Origin: Chloroflexota bacterium
Lineage (GTDB): Bacteria > Chloroflexota > Limnocylindria > QHBO01
Assembly (NCBI GenBank): GCA_024636135.1
Contig: JAGXHP010000136.1
Location: 1 to 8,884 of the forward strand
Direction of reading: 5' to 3'
Length of the DNA stretch: 8,884 bases
The notes under the pieces are model-generated. The model had not been told where the DNA came from. It saw only the letters and a program-made list of their open reading frames with translations, and made no database searches. Within the stretch, counting starts at the first letter, position 1. Each line of letters opens with the position of its first letter. The position numbers were made by a program, and so were the translations under genes. Positions 6,730 through 8,884 of the stretch are shown piece by piece.

Positions 6730-8048
6730 CACGGGTCAGCATTTTCGGCCTCGGCTATGTGGGGTCCGTGTCAGCGGCCTGCCTGGCGGACTCCGGTCAT
6801 GAGGTGATCGGTGTGGATGTCAGCGAGGCCAAGGTCGAGGCGATCGCTGCGGGACGCAGCCCCATCGTGGAGGAAGGACTCGATGACCTCATGGCGAGCG
6901 GCGTGTCCGCGGGCCGCATCCGGACGACCACGGATGTGGGCGAGGCCGTCGCACATTCCGATGTATCACTCATCTGCGTCGGCACGCCGAGCAACGCCAA
7001 CGGAAGCCTCGACCTGAGTGCCGTCGAGCGGGTGGCAGAGAGCATCGGACACGCGCTTGGGGAGAAGGCAACGGATCACGTCGTCGTGGTGCGCAGCACG
7101 ATGCTGCCCGGAAGTACCGAGGATCGCGTGATTCCCGCGCTCGAAGGTCGCGCGGGACGCCCGGTCGGCGACGGCTACAGCGTCTGCTACAACCCGGAGT
7201 TCCTGCGGGAGGGCAGCTCCATCCGGGACTTCTATCACCCGCCGTTCACCGTGATCGGAAGCGATCATTCGGCTGCCGCAGCGGCGGTGGCCGAGTTGTA
7301 TCGCGCAACCGACGCCCCTGTCGCCGTGGTGGCCATCCGAGAGGCCGAGATGCTGAAATACGTGAGCAACGCCTTCCACGCGCTGAAGATCGCGTTCGCC
7401 AACGAGATTGGGCTCCTCTGCAAGGCGGACGGGATTGACAGCCACGAGGTCATGGACCTGTTCTGCCGTGACGAGAAGCTGAACATCTCCAGGGCGTACT
7501 TGCGGCCCGGATATGCCTTCGGGGGCTCGTGCCTGCCGAAGGATCTCCGGGCCCTCGTTCACCACAGCCGAACTCGAGACCTCGCCTCCCCGCTCCTGCA
7601 GTCGATCATTCCGAGCAACGATGCACACATCGCCGCCGCATATGACCTGATTCGAGCGACAGGCGCCAAGCGGGTCGGGATGCTCGGCTTGAGTTTCAAG
7701 GCCGGCACCGACGACCTCCGCGAGAGTCCGCTCGTCACGCTGGTCGAGCGGTTGATCGGCAAGGGGTACGACGTGCGCGTCCTCGACCCGAGCGTGTCAT
7801 TCGCAAGCATTCACGGCGCGAACCGCGCATACATTGAGCACGAGGTTCCCCACATCATGTCGCTGATGGTGACCGACTTGGACGAGCTCCTCGACCATGC
7901 CGAGGTCATCGTGGTCGGCAACGGCTCGCCGGAGTTCGAGGCGGTGGCGCAGCGCCGCCGGGGGGACCAACAGATCATCGACCTCGTGCGCCTGCCGGCG
8001 GAGCAGGTGTCCCACCTTCGCGACGGGTACGAGGGGATCGCCTGGTAG
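6726..8048 (+). CDS. algD: GDP-mannose 6-dehydrogenase (AlgD family)
   Basis: The 440-residue enzyme is predicted to oxidise GDP-D-mannose to GDP-D-mannuronic acid with two NAD+ in the cytosol, supplying an acidic sugar donor. The start is TTG at 6726, with GGAGG 7 bases upstream. The N-terminal Rossmann domain has GLGYVG (8-13) and D31 after 'VIGV' for NAD ribose binding. The central part has NPEFLREGSS (156-165) and EMLKYVSNAFHALKIAFANEIG (208-229, K211 and N215). The catalytic nucleophile is C269 in FGGSCLPKD, almost the same position as C268 of Pseudomonas AlgD. The C-terminal domain has GLSFKAGTDDLRESPLV (320-336) and 'HGANRAYIEHEVPH' (363-376), then ends in EGIAW. These last features, and the overall length near 436, match AlgD as I recall it and separate it from UDP-glucose 6-dehydrogenase, its closest alternative. 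It is the last gene of the operon. No alg8 or alg44 is present, so alginate itself is not implied. Confidence 0.93.
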   Translation: MTRVSIFGLGYVGSVSAACLADSGHEVIGVDVSEAKVEAIAAGRSPIVEEGLDDLMASGVSAGRIRTTTDVGEAVAHSDVSLICVGTPSNANGSLDLSAVERVAESIGHALGEKATDHVVVVRSTMLPGSTEDRVIPALEGRAGRPVGDGYSVCYNPEFLREGSSIRDFYHPPFTVIGSDHSAAAAAVAELYRATDAPVAVVAIREAEMLKYVSNAFHALKIAFANEIGLLCKADGIDSHEVMDLFCRDEKLNISRAYLRPGYAFGGSCLPKDLRALVHHSRTRDLASPLLQSIIPSNDAHIAAAYDLIRATGAKRVGMLGLSFKAGTDDLRESPLVTLVERLIGKGYDVRVLDPSVSFASIHGANRAYIEHEVPHIMSLMVTDLDELLDHAEVIVVGNGSPEFEAVAQRRRGDQQIIDLVRLPAEQVSHLRDGYEGIAW

Positions 8049-8100
8049 CCCACATGTCGGCGCCGGTACGGTGCACTCTGCGATACACTGGGCCGATCCA

Positions 8101-8115
8101 GGCTCGTCGTGAGCC
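8101..8115 (+). terminator. Small hairpin downstream of the operon, weak terminator candidate
   Basis: GGCTC-GTCGT-GAGCC is a perfect 5-bp stem with a 5-base loop, 53 bases past the algD stop. It is short and is not followed by a T-tract, so it may not terminate transcription. Confidence 0.2.
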
Positions 8116-8242
8116 ATTGCAAAATACGGCCAAGTCGTCCGGAGCGTAGTGGCCCCGCTTCCGCGGCGATCCCGGAGTCAGCGCCCGAGCTTCGCGATCT
8201 CGTCGTCCGATACATTTGCCCACTGCACTCTGGAGCGACCTT

Positions 8243-8248
8243 GAGAGG
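8243..8248 (+). promoter_or_regulatory. Ribosome binding site for the GTG at 8255
   Basis: GAGAGG lies 6 bases before the GTG at 8255. It picks this codon over the in-frame GTG at 8270 and the TTG at 8336, which have no comparable upstream site. Confidence 0.6.
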
Positions 8249-8254
8249 ACTCCA

Positions 8255-8884
8255 GTGCCCTTCCAGTTCGTGCCCCAGTTCCTGCGCTCTTCCGGCCCTC
8301 GACGCAACCCCACCGCACCGCACGCATCCCGTCTCTTGGCGAGTTCCGAGTGGCGGCTCGCGATCGCGCTGATCCTGCTCATCCCCGCCGTTGTCCTGCC
8401 GTTGATCGCGTTCGCCTCAGACAGTCCTGCTGCCATCTCGGTATCCGGAGATGCGATCGCCGGCCGATCGCTGGTCATCAGCGGAGACAATTTCGGAAGT
8501 CGCGTGCCGGTGGCCTTCGAGTGGGACGGAGCTACCGGAGACTGGCTTCCCGCGGTGCAGTCGAATCACGATGGAGAATTCGAGGCCGCCGTTACCATTC
8601 CCGCTCGTCTGGCGGCAGGGACATACACCCTGTCGGCGAAGGAGTCGGACGCAAAGGGGCGGACGGTCCGTGACGCCTCTATCCAGCTCGTCGTGGTTGC
8701 GACCCAGGACCTGAGGGATCCACCGCGGCTGCTTCCCGCATCGTCTCCGACCGCCACGGCGCAGCCGACCGAAACGGCTGCCGCCACACCCAAGGCGACG
8801 ACCGCGCCGACCGTGGCGCCGACGACCGCTCCGACGACCGCGCCGACCGCGGCGCCAACGGTGGCGCCGGCACCACCCAGCGTG
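8255..8884 (+). CDS. Exported protein with Ig/IPT-like domain and Thr/Ala/Pro linker (3' partial)
   Basis: A frame starting at GTG 8255 (ribosome site GAGAGG) stays open to the window end, giving 210 codons. Residues 1-35 are polar and basic ('RSSGPRRNPT'), followed by a hydrophobic segment at about 36-54 ('AIALILLIPAVVLPLIAFA') that is a signal peptide or N-terminal anchor; AFA before S55 would fit signal peptidase I. Residues ~57-150 look like an Ig or IPT/TIG-like beta-sandwich ('SVSGDAIAGRSLVISGDNFG', 'LAAGTYTLSAKESD', 'IQLVVV'). From about residue 160 the chain is Ser/Thr/Ala/Pro-rich and ends in TxAP tetrapeptide repeats, a flexible wall- or matrix-spanning linker. The functional domain is presumably downstream, so no activity can be named. 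A separate transcription unit from the operon is likely, given the 206-bp gap. Its exported modular build parallels the protein at the left edge, suggesting that both act outside the cell on or with the glycan. Confidence 0.8.
   Translation, partial: MPFQFVPQFLRSSGPRRNPTAPHASRLLASSEWRLAIALILLIPAVVLPLIAFASDSPAAISVSGDAIAGRSLVISGDNFGSRVPVAFEWDGATGDWLPAVQSNHDGEFEAAVTIPARLAAGTYTLSAKESDAKGRTVRDASIQLVVVATQDLRDPPRLLPASSPTATAQPTETAAATPKATTAPTVAPTTAPTTAPTAAPTVAPAPPSV
8798..8869 (+). repeat. Six 12-bp tandem units coding for T-x-A-P
   Basis: Six in-frame units encode TTAP, TVAP, TTAP, TTAP, TAAP and TVAP. The DNA units vary around ACGACCGCGCCG. This is a low-complexity extracellular linker within the exported-protein gene, and the repeat may continue past the window. 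Confidence 0.75.

Larger units (their letters stand above)
8049..8254. other. Intergenic region between algD and the exported-protein gene
   Basis: This 206-bp gap is the longest without a gene. It holds a small hairpin (8101-8115), two copies of TGCACTCTG (8072-8080 and 8224-8232) and two copies of CGATACA (8081-8087 and 8208-8214). TACACT (8084-8089) and TACATT (8211-8216) could be -10 elements, but neither has a recognisable -35 at 16-18 bp. The promoter of the following gene probably lies here. No small ORF with a ribosome site is seen. Confidence 0.4.

Noticed and set aside
5830..6732. 300-codon minus-strand frame antisense to the third glycosyltransferase
   Set aside because: It is a shadow of the plus-strand GT-B gene with no recognisable protein features.
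6726..8048. Reading the dehydrogenase as UDP-glucose 6-dehydrogenase
   Set aside because: The C-terminal 'HGANRAYIEHEVPH' block, the EGIAW end and the Cys position match AlgD better. A phylogeny with both families would settle it.
7811..8323. 170-codon minus-strand frame across the algD end and the intergenic gap
   Set aside because: It is antisense to conserved AlgD sequence and to the start of the exported-protein gene, with no recognisable motif.
1..8884. tRNA, rRNA, CRISPR array, insertion sequence, phage or defence genes
   Set aside because: No cloverleaf, spaced repeat array, transposase or terminal inverted repeats were seen. The only tandem repeat is the coding TxAP linker.

Overview
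This is a high-GC bacterial window, densely packed, with several GTG and TTG starts. It looks like part of an exopolysaccharide or cell-surface glycan locus. The lineage cannot be fixed from sequence alone. The GC-rich codon use, the secreted modular proteins with Cys-paired Ig-like domains and the Thr/Ala/Pro tetrapeptide linker suggest Actinomycetota or a high-GC Chloroflexota. That placement is an inference from style, not from a marker gene.

Layout: (1) 1-1428 (+) is the 3' part of a secreted modular protein with beta-propeller-like repeats, a Cys-containing Ig-like domain and a C-terminal carbohydrate-binding-like beta-sandwich. (2) Convergent to it, 3115 down to 1435 (-) holds two overlapping genes for different subfamilies of PAPS-dependent sulfotransferase. 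(3) Divergent from these, 3136-8048 (+) is a tight four-gene operon: three glycosyltransferases of the GT-B/GT4 type and a GDP-mannose 6-dehydrogenase (AlgD family). Every junction in it overlaps by 4 or 8 bases. (4) After the only sizeable intergenic gap (8049-8254), a new gene begins at a GTG at 8255 and runs off the window. It encodes an exported protein with a signal peptide or anchor, an Ig/IPT-like domain and a low-complexity TxAP linker.

Working model (inference): AlgD makes GDP-mannuronic acid, the three glycosyltransferases assemble a repeat unit or decorate a lipid-linked glycan, and the two sulfotransferases may sulfate it. The flanking exported proteins could bind or organise the product outside the cell. 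No polymerase, flippase, initiating phosphoglycosyltransferase or alginate-specific gene (alg8, alg44) lies in the window, so the polymer cannot be named. All families here are recognisable. What is unusual is the combination of a GDP-mannuronate supply gene with two unlike sulfotransferases. I see no RNA gene, CRISPR array, insertion sequence or phage gene.
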